Source: an uncultured Muribaculaceae bacterium
GTDB taxonomy: Bacteria; Bacteroidota; Bacteroidia; Bacteroidales; Muribaculaceae
Assembly: GCA_910587185.1 (NCBI GenBank)
Contig: CAJULY010000016.1
Coordinates: 1-59,311 of the forward strand
Length of the DNA: 59,311 nucleotides
Reading direction: 5' to 3'
Positions 1-8,663 of this stretch are shown piece by piece; within the stretch, counting starts at the first letter, position 1; every line of letters starts with the position of its first letter. Under the pieces are notes generated by a model. The model made no database searches, had not been told where the DNA came from, and was given only the letters and a program-made list of their open reading frames with translations. A program made the position numbers and the translations under genes.

Positions 1-71
1 TAAATATCCAAGTTTTTGACTGAATTTTTGCTAAATCTCATGCGCTAGCCCTGACCCGGGCAGAACTTCTG

Positions 72-102
72 TTGCATACGCAGAAGTTTTTGTCTATCTT
101 TG
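72..102 (+). promoter_or_regulatory. Bacteroidota promoter of the thioredoxin-fold gene
   Basis: TTG at 72-74, a 20-nt spacer and TATCTTTG at 95-102 match the Bacteroidota primary-sigma consensus. Start sites in this group fall a few bases after the -7 box, so the transcript would begin at or next to the ATG at 109. The mRNA may therefore be leaderless. Confidence 0.7.
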
Positions 103-108
103 TGGATT

Positions 109-2286
109 ATGAAACGTTTAGCCCTCATCACATTATCTCTCGCCGCCCTCTGCGCCGCCGCTAAGAACTTTGTAGCCGAATCGCCCGACTATGTGGCGAA
201 AAGCACCCACACAATCAATCCCGCAAGAATTGAACGTCGTGGCGACACCACCGCCGTGACGTTCGACGTGCGATTCAACCCCAACTGGTGGATCAAAATC
301 GATACGACCGCAGTCCTTGTCGATCCCGCAACCGGGCATAAATACCGGCCATCGAGGGTTGAAGGCCTGCGTTTCGGGGAACAGTTCGTCATGCCTGCCT
401 CCGGGCGTCACCGCTTCACGCTCTTCTACGCCGGTTTGCCCTCAAAGCTCAAGGAAGTGGATTTCATTGACGGAAACTGGAAATTATTCGGTCTGCGTCT
501 CGACGGCAAAAAAGCCGACAAGCCCGAACCTATCGACCGCAAGACATGGAAAGAAAAGCACAGCGTCCCCTATCCCGGCGCTCCTGAAAAAGTATTCACT
601 AAAGGCGATATGACCGTCAGCGGCCGTATCAGCGGCTTCAGTCCGCGCCTCGGAATCGAATCCATGCTCTTCTACCTTCCCGACCCTCTCCGGGGCAATG
701 TACCCGTCTCCGCAAAAATCGCTCCCGACGGTTCATTCTCCTTCACCCATCCGATCGAAATGGCCTCGGCCGACGTCTTTTTCTCGTTCGACCGAAATAA
801 ATACAACAGTATCTATGTCGAACCGGGACGCAATCTCGAGATTCTGATAGACTGGCCCCGATCGCTCGAGTCGGACAATCCGGCGGAATACATGACGTTC
901 GGAGGCGAACTCGGACGCATAAACAACGAGCTGGCCGCTGCCCCGCGCATAATCACAGGCTTCGACCAAACGCTTGGCGATAACGCCGTTCCGACGGTGG
1001 CGAGAGAAAAAATCCTCTCCAATATGACTCAGACGCGCGAACTCCTGCGCCGTTATGCCGACAGCGCCGCCATCCATCCCCATTCGCGCCATCTGCTTGA
1101 CATTAACCACAGATTGAATTATGCCGCCGACCTTCTGATATATGAAAGCAGCCGGCGAATCAACACCTACTTCAATAAAGAGGCGCCATCGCTGAAAGAG
1201 CCCCTGACGGTGGATTTTTTCGAGGCAGTAAAACCGATCCTGGCCGACGACCCCTGGATTGCCGCCGGCGACAATGCCCTGCCTGTCGCCAATGAGCTCG
1301 CTTTCACCCGCCTGCCGGAGGTTTTAGGAGTAGAAGATGAATCGCTGTTCGTCATAACCGAAACTCCGGGTACGCTTTATGCCGACTCCGTAGGAGCCGT
1401 TCTCTCTCCCGAAGGGGAGAAAGCCCGCAAATGGATCGGCGAACATCTCGGCGACTCGATATGGGTCCCCGATTCCAAGATACAGGAATTTCTCGATATA
1501 GAAAACGCGGTTGTGCATGCGCTCCATAAAAGCCCTTATTCCGAAGATTTTGACCGCTACCTGGACCATGCGCTGAAAGAACACCCGTCGCCTGACTTCA
1601 CCGATACAGACAGACTCCATAACTCCCGTCGCCGCGGTGAAACATTGTGTCGCTTCGCCGGCGTGGAATCGCCTACGGCTCTGATGCAGATGGCGAACGC
1701 AGGATATATGACGAATTTCGGTCATTTCAGTTTCAATCTCAGCTCGCCTGAAAAAGCCGGACGGATGATTGAGGACGCCCGCGCTGTCGGAGCCGTCACC
1801 GATCCGGATCTGATAGAGCGCTTGCAGACCTATTTCGCAACCGGTTTCGAGAAGCTGAAAGGCTACGACCTGCCCGACACGGAAGGGGGACGCCTGATGA
1901 AAAGCATCATCGAGCCACTTAAAGGCAAATTCGTGCTCGTCGATTTCTGGGCCACGACCTGCGGGCCGTGCCGCGGCGCCATAGAGGACTCCGCCGAGCT
2001 GCGCAAACGCAATCTCGGGAATCCGAATTTCGAGATAATCTATGTAACCTCCGAAGGCGCCTCGCCAAAAGGAGATTACGACAGCTACGCGGCAGCCAAC
2101 CTGCAGGGCCACACTTCGCTGCGTCTTACCGAGAACGAACATGACAAGCTGGCCGACCTCTTCAGCATCAACGGCATTCCCCGCTACGTGCTTTTCGGCC
2201 CGAAAGGCCAGGTCCTCGACGACAACTTCGCCTTCCACAACCTCAGCGAGCTCATGAAAGCCTACGGCACCGACCTGATCCGCTAA
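109..2286 (+). CDS. Exported thioredoxin-fold (TlpA-like) protein
   Basis: 725-residue protein with an N-terminal signal peptide (MKRLALITLSLAALCAAA) and a C-terminal TlpA/AhpC-TSA-type thioredoxin domain. The active site reads ATTCGPCRGA near residue 625 and a cis-Pro segment GIPRYV follows near residue 690. The long middle part is typical of Bacteroidota TlpA-like proteins and I cannot assign it. It probably acts in the periplasm as a thiol-disulfide reductase or oxidoreductase. The ATG at 109 is preferred over the TTG at 100, because the latter lies inside the -7 box. No operon partner is evident: a transposase unit follows. Confidence 0.88.
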   Translation: MKRLALITLSLAALCAAAKNFVAESPDYVAKSTHTINPARIERRGDTTAVTFDVRFNPNWWIKIDTTAVLVDPATGHKYRPSRVEGLRFGEQFVMPASGRHRFTLFYAGLPSKLKEVDFIDGNWKLFGLRLDGKKADKPEPIDRKTWKEKHSVPYPGAPEKVFTKGDMTVSGRISGFSPRLGIESMLFYLPDPLRGNVPVSAKIAPDGSFSFTHPIEMASADVFFSFDRNKYNSIYVEPGRNLEILIDWPRSLESDNPAEYMTFGGELGRINNELAAAPRIITGFDQTLGDNAVPTVAREKILSNMTQTRELLRRYADSAAIHPHSRHLLDINHRLNYAADLLIYESSRRINTYFNKEAPSLKEPLTVDFFEAVKPILADDPWIAAGDNALPVANELAFTRLPEVLGVEDESLFVITETPGTLYADSVGAVLSPEGEKARKWIGEHLGDSIWVPDSKIQEFLDIENAVVHALHKSPYSEDFDRYLDHALKEHPSPDFTDTDRLHNSRRRGETLCRFAGVESPTALMQMANAGYMTNFGHFSFNLSSPEKAGRMIEDARAVGAVTDPDLIERLQTYFATGFEKLKGYDLPDTEGGRLMKSIIEPLKGKFVLVDFWATTCGPCRGAIEDSAELRKRNLGNPNFEIIYVTSEGASPKGDYDSYAAANLQGHTSLRLTENEHDKLADLFSINGIPRYVLFGPKGQVLDDNFAFHNLSELMKAYGTDLIR

Positions 2287-2290
2287 TCCC

Positions 2291-3143
2291 CAATTAGTCC
2301 GATTAGTCCAATCAATGCGGTTGAGTTAAGGACAATCAAGTTTACTCTTTCCTCGGAGCCCGAAGGGCGCGCTGAAAGTAACCGTGTATGGAGCGAAGCG
2401 GAGTGCACGGACAGAGGCGTCATACCCTAACAGGCGTCCTGCAGGGATGCCTCAATGGTGTAAAAGATTATCCGATTTTATCCGTTTGATTTATTATCCT
2501 TATATTTGACAGGCAATTATCCTTAAATCTCAAGCCATGAGCCATACTTTTGACATACAGCATTTTGTTTTCGGGACAAAACACCGGCAACCTACCATCA
2601 ATTATCTGAATCGCGAGGCTCTCTACCGCTTTATATGGGCGGCGCTGACCAAACGCGGATGTCGTCTTTACAGAGTCAACGGAATCGAAGACCATATCCA
2701 TCTGGTGGTGGATGTCAATGCCTCATACAGCAAATCCCGGCTGATGCAGGACATAAAATCGACAAGCAGTTTCTGGATGAAGCGCTGCGGCCTTTTCAAT
2801 GGATTCCGGAGTTGGTGCGACGGTTTTTTCTCGGAGTCAAAAGACCGCAACTCGCTCGATACCATCATAAATTATGTGAAGAACCAGGAATTGCATCATA
2901 AAGGAGAGACATTTGTGGCAGAACTGAAACGCTTTTACCACTCTCACGGGCTGGAGTGGAATGACGCTGAGCTTTTCTGACAGTTCCACCACTGAGGCAT
3001 CCCTCCGGGACGCCGATTCCAACCACCTCTTCTTTCCGTGCACTCCGCTTCGCTCCATACACGGTTACTTTCAGCGCGCCCTTCGGGCTCCGAGAGAACA
3101 ACAAACCCTGATTCCCTCAATTACATTGATTGGACTAATTGGG
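2291..3143. mobile_element. Y1 transposase unit flanked by long inverted repeats
   Basis: The transposase gene at 2537-2980 sits between inverted arms. Positions 2352-2411 and 3035-3094 are perfect reverse complements over 60 bp. Outside them both sides carry an attgattggact-like tail. Inside them both sides carry a second conserved block (2433-2460 and 2986-3014). The same arms and inner block occur without a transposase at 23622-23950, 26872-27062 and 28690-29005, so this looks like the autonomous copy of a REP/BIME-like family. Confidence 0.8.
2537..2980 (+). CDS. IS200-like / REP-associated tyrosine (Y1) transposase
   Basis: 147 residues, the usual size for a single-domain HUH transposase. 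The HUH motif is visible as EDHIHLVVD near residues 51-59. The catalytic tyrosine lies in INYVKNQELHH near residue 115. Enzymes of this type cut and join single-stranded DNA at hairpins. No TnpB partner is present. The gene is enclosed by its own palindromic repeats, which favours the RAYT type that mobilises REP-like sequences. A TATATTTG box at 2501-2508 could drive it. It appears intact. Confidence 0.9.
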   Translation: MSHTFDIQHFVFGTKHRQPTINYLNREALYRFIWAALTKRGCRLYRVNGIEDHIHLVVDVNASYSKSRLMQDIKSTSSFWMKRCGLFNGFRSWCDGFFSESKDRNSLDTIINYVKNQELHHKGETFVAELKRFYHSHGLEWNDAELF

Positions 3144-3228
3144 CGTACCGCCTGCCGGGGGGAGAGAAAGTCGAATTTTAGCGGCTGATGTTTCCCGCGA
3201 TTATATTTTTTTGTTAACTTTGCAGGAA

Positions 3229-3801
3229 ATGACAGATTTCAGAGAGGACATATCTGCGGCCATCGACTGCCTTCGCAAGGGCGGAGTGATTCTTTATCCC
3301 ACAGACACGGTGTGGGGCATAGGATGCGACGCCACCAACGAGGAGGCCGTCCGCAGGATATTCAAGATAAAACAGCGGGCGGAAGCCAAAGCGATGATAT
3401 CGCTCGTCGATTCCGAGGCAATGCTCGAAAGATACACCGATAACGTTCCCGAGGTTGCATGGCAGCTTCTCGAAGAGGCCGTCGATCCGCTGACGATAGT
3501 ATTCGACCATCCGGTCAGCCTGGCGCCGTCGCTTCTCGCGCCCGACGGAAGCGCCGCCTTCCGGATCACATCGGAAGCCTACAGCCGCGAACTCTGCCGG
3601 CGGCTGCGCCATCCGCTGGTCAGCACGTCGGCCAACATCAGCGGCGCCCCGACTCCACGCTTCTTCGCCGAAATCTCTCCGCAAGTCATTGACGCAATGG
3701 ACTACGTGGCCACGTATCGCCGCGACGACACCACCCCTCGCAAATCATCGTCTGTCATCAAAATAAGCGACGATTCCTCCTTCACTATCCTGAGGATGTG
3801 A
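3229..3801 (+). CDS. Threonylcarbamoyl-AMP synthase (Sua5/YciO/YrdC family)
   Basis: 190-residue YrdC-domain protein that makes threonylcarbamoyl-AMP from threonine, bicarbonate and ATP for the t6A37 modification of ANN-decoding tRNAs. Visible family features are YPTDTVWGIGCD near residue 24, the KxR-type KIKQRAEAKAM segment, and LVSTSANISG near residue 133. It lacks the extra Sua5 C-terminal domain. The ATG at 3229 lies seven bases after a TAACTTTG box (3215-3222). An upstream extension would run through the promoter and is rejected. The stop overlaps a possible GTG start of the next gene. Confidence 0.9.
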   Translation: MTDFREDISAAIDCLRKGGVILYPTDTVWGIGCDATNEEAVRRIFKIKQRAEAKAMISLVDSEAMLERYTDNVPEVAWQLLEEAVDPLTIVFDHPVSLAPSLLAPDGSAAFRITSEAYSRELCRRLRHPLVSTSANISGAPTPRFFAEISPQVIDAMDYVATYRRDDTTPRKSSSVIKISDDSSFTILRM

Positions 3802-3848
3802 ACCGTTACACCTCAAACCGATTCAATTATAAACCAATCACAGGACAG

Positions 3849-5660
3849 ATGTCAGAACACCATCATCAGATAACGCCTGCCGCCGGCCCTTTCAGCAACG
3901 CCATGATCAAATTCGCGTTATGGCGTGAGAAACATATCAAGGAAAAGTCCTTCGTCGTGTTTCTGGCCCTGATCGTCGGCATAGCCGGCGGATTCGCCGC
4001 CCTTCTCCTGAAAACGCTGATCTATCTGATTGCCCACGCGCTGACGGCCCGGATAGCCGTCAACGAAGGCTCGATACTTTTCATCATTTATCCCGCGGTC
4101 GGCGTGCTGATCACGCTACTTTATGTCCGTTTCGTGGTGCGCGACAATATCTCCCACGGAGTTACCCGCGTGCTCTACGCCATATCCCAGAACAAGAGCC
4201 GCCTCAAGCGCCACAACACCTATACGTCGCTTCTGGCAAGCTCCGTCACCATAGGATTCGGAGGATCAGTCGGAGCGGAAGGCCCTATAGTGTTCACCGG
4301 TGCTGCAATAGGTTCGCAGATAGGCCAGTGGTTCCGCATGTCGCCGCGCGTGCTCATGATTCTGGTCGGGTGCGGAGCCGCCGCCGGTATAGCCGGAATC
4401 TTCAAGGCGCCGATAGCCGGAATGCTTTTCACGCTCGAAGTGCTGATGATAGACCTTACAACCGTCTCGGTCATGCCTCTTCTGGTGGCTTCGATTTCGG
4501 GCGCCGTAGTGGCTTACGTGTTCACCGGCTACGAAGCCGAGTTCTATTTCGTCCAGACCGAAAGCTTCCTGACCTCCCGCATCCCCTATACGATTCTGCT
4601 CGGAATCTTCTGCGGACTCGTTTCGCTCTATTTCACCCGGGTCATGAACATGATGGAAAATTCCTTCAGGAAAATCACCAATCTGTGGAGCCGCTATATA
4701 GCCGGCGCGGTCATCCTCTCGGGCCTCGTGTTCCTCTTCCCGCCGCTCTACGGCGAAGGCTACGACTCGATCATCTCGCTGCTTTCGGGCAACACCGAGG
4801 GCATTTTCGACGGCTCGATCTTCTACAGTGAACGCTACTCGATCCTGTTCGTCATCCTCTTCCTGCTGGCGCTGACAGTCACCAAAGCCTTCGCCACCTC
4901 GGCCACGAACGGAGCTGGTGGTGTCGGCGGAACTTTCGCGCCGTCACTGTTCGTGGGATGCATGGCGGGATTCCTCTTCGCCTACACACTCAACAATCTT
5001 TTCGGGCTCGACCTTTCGGTCAAGAATTTCGCCCTCATGGGAATGGCCGGAGTGATGGCCGGAGTGATGCACGCGCCGCTGATGGGAATCTTCCTCACGG
5101 CCGAACTAACCGGCGGCTACACTCTTTTCCTGCCGCTGCTGATCGTATCGGCCCTCTCCTACCTGACCATCAAGATATTCGAGCCCTACAGTATCTACGC
5201 CATGCGTCTGGCCCAGAGAGGCGAGCTTCTCACCCACCACAAGGACAAGGCCGTGCTGACACTGCTGAAAATCGACAACGTCATAGAAACAGACTTCCTG
5301 CCCGTCAGTCCGGAGATGGACCTCCGAAACATGGTCAGCGTCATCTCCCGCTCGAGCCGCAACCTCTTTCCGGTTCTCGACAAGGATGACAAACTGCTCG
5401 GAGTGGTGACTCTCGACGAGATACGCAACATAATGTTCCGCACCGATCTCTACCGGCGCATCAAGGTCGAGACCTTCATGAGCACCCCTCCCGCCGAGAT
5501 CGACGTCCACTCCTCGATGGAACAGGTAATGAAGATATTCGACCGCACGGGCGCCTGGAACCTCCCCGTGGTCGATGACGGCAAATATGTGGGCTTTGTC
5601 TCCAAATCGAAAATTTTCAATTCCTACCGCCGCGTGCTGCGGCACTATTCCGAAGACTGA
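3849..5660 (+). CDS. CLC-type chloride channel/antiporter with CBS pair
   Basis: About 603 residues: a CLC membrane domain of roughly 430 residues followed by two CBS domains (about residues 465-600). The ion-pathway motif reads GGSVGAEGP near residues 140-150 and keeps the gating glutamate expected of Cl-/H+ exchangers. GGVGGTFAPSLF near residue 370 is the third pore segment. CBS domains usually bind adenine nucleotides and gate the transporter. The start is uncertain. A GTG at 3798 overlaps the previous stop, but the ATG at 3849 gives a more typical N-terminus. It is followed after 4 nt by the thioesterase gene. Confidence 0.88.
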   Translation: MSEHHHQITPAAGPFSNAMIKFALWREKHIKEKSFVVFLALIVGIAGGFAALLLKTLIYLIAHALTARIAVNEGSILFIIYPAVGVLITLLYVRFVVRDNISHGVTRVLYAISQNKSRLKRHNTYTSLLASSVTIGFGGSVGAEGPIVFTGAAIGSQIGQWFRMSPRVLMILVGCGAAAGIAGIFKAPIAGMLFTLEVLMIDLTTVSVMPLLVASISGAVVAYVFTGYEAEFYFVQTESFLTSRIPYTILLGIFCGLVSLYFTRVMNMMENSFRKITNLWSRYIAGAVILSGLVFLFPPLYGEGYDSIISLLSGNTEGIFDGSIFYSERYSILFVILFLLALTVTKAFATSATNGAGGVGGTFAPSLFVGCMAGFLFAYTLNNLFGLDLSVKNFALMGMAGVMAGVMHAPLMGIFLTAELTGGYTLFLPLLIVSALSYLTIKIFEPYSIYAMRLAQRGELLTHHKDKAVLTLLKIDNVIETDFLPVSPEMDLRNMVSVISRSSRNLFPVLDKDDKLLGVVTLDEIRNIMFRTDLYRRIKVETFMSTPPAEIDVHSSMEQVMKIFDRTGAWNLPVVDDGKYVGFVSKSKIFNSYRRVLRHYSED

Positions 5661-5664
5661 CGCC

Positions 5665-6072
5665 ATGAAGGAGAAAACATATATTTTTGAGATGGAAATG
5701 CGCGTGCGCGACTATGAGGTCGATTGTCAGGGCATTGTCAACAACGCAATTTACCTCCACTACATGGAGCACACTCGCCATGAGTTCTGCCGCCGCGCCG
5801 GATGCTCCTTTCCCGAGATGCACGCGCAGGGCATCGATCCGGTGCTTCGCTCCGTGAATATCGAGTATCGCCGCTCCCTCGGCCTCGGACAGGATTTCGT
5901 CAGCTGCATAAACATGCGCCGCGAGGGTGCCAGATTCATTTTCGAGCAGGACATCTACGCTCTACCCGGACGCCGGCTCGCCGCCACGGCCGAAGTGACG
6001 GTTGTCTGCACCGAGAACGGGCGCCTCAGCCGCGGCGACATACTCGCGGAGGCCTTCGCAGCATATCTCTGA
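5665..6072 (+). CDS. Hotdog-fold acyl-CoA thioesterase (YbgC/FadM-like)
   Basis: 135 residues, single 4HBT hotdog domain. The active-site region VRDYEVDCQGIVNNAIYLHYMEHTRHEF has the usual Asp and the N-x-YL-Y-E/H pattern. Proteins of this family hydrolyse short- or medium-chain acyl-CoA; the substrate here is unknown. The ATG at 5665, 4 nt after the CLC stop, is chosen because the longer reading frame begins inside the CLC gene. Probably co-transcribed with the CLC gene. Confidence 0.85.
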   Translation: MKEKTYIFEMEMRVRDYEVDCQGIVNNAIYLHYMEHTRHEFCRRAGCSFPEMHAQGIDPVLRSVNIEYRRSLGLGQDFVSCINMRREGARFIFEQDIYALPGRRLAATAEVTVVCTENGRLSRGDILAEAFAAYL

Positions 6073-6115
6073 TCCCATATTCCTCCCCCCTCACCGCTTT
6101 AAATCCGAACCCACC

Positions 6116-7231
6116 ATGACACCTGACCAGGACATAAACGTTTACCGGACGGCCTTCGCGTCGCTGAAAGGAATCAATCCGGTTCTCGCACGCGAATTTC
6201 TTCAGCGCACGGGGTCGGAGCAGAACTTTTTCAGCGCCACCGAGCGTCAGCTGAGTGCGGTCATGGGCTTCAGCAACCGCATTTTCGATGACCGCTACCG
6301 TGGCGAACTGCTTGAGAAAGCGCGCCGGGAAACCGGTTTCATCTCCGCCTCAGGAATCAGAGCGCTCTATTTCACGGACGCGGATTATCCGCAACGTCTC
6401 AACGACGTGGAGGATGCTCCCCTGATGCTCTATGCGCTCGGCAGCGCCGACCTGAACTGCGGCCTGATGGTTTCGGTCGTCGGCACCCGTCATGCAACGC
6501 CCTACGGTCTTGACTTCGTAGGCCGTCTGGTAGCAGACCTGAAGGAGAAATGCGCCGAGAATGTGACGGTCATCTCCGGTCTGGCATTCGGCATAGACGC
6601 CGCAGCCCACTGCGCCGCGCTCAAACAGGGCCTCCCCACCATAGGGGTCCTCGCCCACGGGCTCAACATGATATATCCTTCGCAACACCGCGCCATGGCT
6701 GCGGAAATGGTCAGGAACAATGGGCTGCTGATAACGGAATACCGCAGCGACGCTCCGGTCCACAAAGGCAATTTCATTGCACGCAACCGCATAGTGGCAT
6801 CACTCTGCGACGCTCTCGTCGTAGCCGAATCGGCCCGCAAAGGGGGCGCGCTCATAACTGCCCGGCTTGCCTCGGGCTACAACCGCGATGTCTTCGCTCT
6901 GCCCGGACGCACTTCCGACCGCTATTCACAGGGATGTAACCGGCTTATCGCCTGCCACACGGCCGCTCTCATCCAGAATGCCGACGATCTCATAGACGCG
7001 ATGGGATGGCCGCGCCGTAAAAACGGCCCCGAACAGCCGACACTTTTCCGGGAACTTTCTCCGGAGGAACAGACCGTCATGGAATGTCTGACCTCGCGCG
7101 GCGAAGCTCACCTGACCACTCTGACAATGGCCCTCGGAGCGCCTGTCTCAAAAGTGATGGGGCTCCTGATCGACATGGAGTTCAAGGGGCTTGTGACAGC
7201 CTATCCGGGAGGCAATTACCGCCTCGCTTAG
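6116..7231 (+). CDS. dprA: DNA-processing protein DprA
   Basis: 371 residues. It has an N-terminal helical region, then the DprA Rossmann core with VVGTRHATPYG, SGLAFGIDAAAH and GLNMIYPSQHR, and a C-terminal winged-helix domain over the last 65 residues. DprA loads RecA onto incoming single-stranded DNA during transformation and is also widespread in non-competent bacteria. Nothing else competence-specific is visible nearby. Confidence 0.93.
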   Translation: MTPDQDINVYRTAFASLKGINPVLAREFLQRTGSEQNFFSATERQLSAVMGFSNRIFDDRYRGELLEKARRETGFISASGIRALYFTDADYPQRLNDVEDAPLMLYALGSADLNCGLMVSVVGTRHATPYGLDFVGRLVADLKEKCAENVTVISGLAFGIDAAAHCAALKQGLPTIGVLAHGLNMIYPSQHRAMAAEMVRNNGLLITEYRSDAPVHKGNFIARNRIVASLCDALVVAESARKGGALITARLASGYNRDVFALPGRTSDRYSQGCNRLIACHTAALIQNADDLIDAMGWPRRKNGPEQPTLFRELSPEEQTVMECLTSRGEAHLTTLTMALGAPVSKVMGLLIDMEFKGLVTAYPGGNYRLA

Positions 7232-7312
7232 ACTCAACCATAGCCGACATTCTTTTGTTCTATACTTGAAACATCCTCCACCGATTCACTCACCCTCCAT
7301 AACCCAAAGCCC

Positions 7313-8188
7313 ATGAAACCGAAAATCATAGCTCCCAGCGAATTCATTATCAACCCCGACGGCTCCGTCTTTCACCTGCATCTTCTTCCCGAGCAACTGA
7401 CCGACCGCATTATCCTCGTCGGAGATCCCGCGCGCGTCAACATGGTAGCGGAATTTTTCGACACCCGCGATTTCGACGTTGCCAGCCGTGAGTTCCACAC
7501 AATCGGCGGCACATATCAGGGCAAACCGATCATGTGTCTCAGCCACGGAATAGGGCCTGACAACATCGACATAGTAATGAACGAGCTCGATGCTCTGGCC
7601 AACATCGATTTTTCAACCCGCGAAGTGAAGCCCGAACACCGCACTCTGCATCTTGTCCGCATAGGAACTTCAGGCGCCCTGCAGCCCGATCTGCGGCTCG
7701 GCACTCCTGTGATCGCCGAGAAAGCCATAGGCTTCGACGGTGTCCTCAACTATTATGCGGGACGCAACGAGGTGGCCGACCTCGAATTCGAACATGCGAT
7801 GTGTGACGCCGTAGGCTGGAATCCCCTTTGGGCAAAGCCCTACGTGGTCAACGCCGACGAGCATCTGGTCGATCTCATCGGCCGCGACGACATGGTGCGC
7901 GGAAACACTATATCGGCTGTCGGCTTCTACGGGCCGCAGGGCCGCGAGCTTCGTCTGCCTCTTGCAAATCCCGATCTTAACCGGCGCATAGAGGAATTCA
8001 GATTCGGCGAACGGCGCATAACCAATTACGAAATGGAATCGGCCCCGCTGCAGGGACTTTCGCGTCTGCTGGGCCACAAGGCGATGACTGTCTGCTCGAT
8101 AATCGCCAACCGCATGAATCACGATGCGACCCCTAACTACAAGACCGCCATCCGCGATCTGATAGGCACTGTGCTCGACCGCATCTGA
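7313..8188 (+). CDS. Nucleoside phosphorylase (uridine phosphorylase-like)
   Basis: 291-residue PNP/UDP family protein. The phosphate-binding LVGDPARV motif is near residue 36, FHTIGGTYQG and SHGIGPDN follow, and NYEMESAPLQ near residue 240 supplies the ribose-binding Met-Glu pair. It would release ribose-1-phosphate from nucleosides in salvage. Uridine is the likelier substrate, but this is not certain. Its 3' end overlaps the convergent gene on the other strand by about 50 bp. Confidence 0.86.
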   Translation: MKPKIIAPSEFIINPDGSVFHLHLLPEQLTDRIILVGDPARVNMVAEFFDTRDFDVASREFHTIGGTYQGKPIMCLSHGIGPDNIDIVMNELDALANIDFSTREVKPEHRTLHLVRIGTSGALQPDLRLGTPVIAEKAIGFDGVLNYYAGRNEVADLEFEHAMCDAVGWNPLWAKPYVVNADEHLVDLIGRDDMVRGNTISAVGFYGPQGRELRLPLANPDLNRRIEEFRFGERRITNYEMESAPLQGLSRLLGHKAMTVCSIIANRMNHDATPNYKTAIRDLIGTVLDRI

Positions 8189-8640
8189 GGCCCTCTTCCC
8201 GAAAGGTTAAGAGCCGTAGTGTCGGGCGCTTCGGGAACTACAGACGGAACCTCTTCCGGGACATCTTCGTCAACATGAGGCTCCGCAGGCTCCTCGGGCG
8301 CGGCTGTCACCGTATCGGTATTCTCGGGTTCAGCTTCTGCAGGCGCTTCCTTCACCGGAGTCACATCTTCAATTTCATCTTCGGAGATAAATGTCGCGAC
8401 AGTATCCGCAACGGGTATCGTCGGCGTGGAGCTGACTTTGACCGTATCGGTCGGCTCCTCCGGTTCTTCAGCCTTGTTTCGGCCCCGGTGAATCACGACT
8501 ATAAGGGTGATGATCGCTGTCCATGTGAGAATCACGCCAAGAAGATAGGGCCATTTACGGCGCCGGGGCGTCGCTTCGCGAGGGGTTTCCCCGTCCACGG
8601 GTTCTTCATCGTTATGCGGATTGGTATTCAGATCGTTCAT
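8137..8640 (-). CDS. Single-pass membrane protein of the kinase cluster
   Basis: About 167 residues from the ATG at 8640. There is a short charged N-terminus, an RRRKWP stop-transfer, one membrane helix (YLLGVILTWTAIITLIVVI), then a long Pro/Glu/Thr/Asp-rich low-complexity tail. An in-frame TTG at 8667 overlaps the kinase stop but is less convincing. It follows the Ser/Thr kinase gene and may be a partner or substrate; Thr is frequent in the tail. I do not recognise a family. The 3' end runs into the opposite-strand phosphorylase gene. Confidence 0.7.
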   Translation of the reverse strand: MNDLNTNPHNDEEPVDGETPREATPRRRKWPYLLGVILTWTAIITLIVVIHRGRNKAEEPEEPTDTVKVSSTPTIPVADTVATFISEDEIEDVTPVKEAPAEAEPENTDTVTAAPEEPAEPHVDEDVPEEVPSVVPEAPDTTALNLSGRGPQMRSSTVPIRSRMAVL

Positions 8641-8663
8641 ATCTGTAAGAGAGGGTTGGGAAT

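Noticed and set aside
1324..2238. 304-codon frame antisense to the thioredoxin-fold gene
   Set aside because: Composition artefact; the sense strand has signal peptide and CGPC motif.
2837..3058. Recurring small ORFs starting MERSGV (here, and near 23663, 26939 and 28762)
   Set aside because: They are translations of the same palindromic DNA arm; reading differs by strand and none has a start signal or conserved length.
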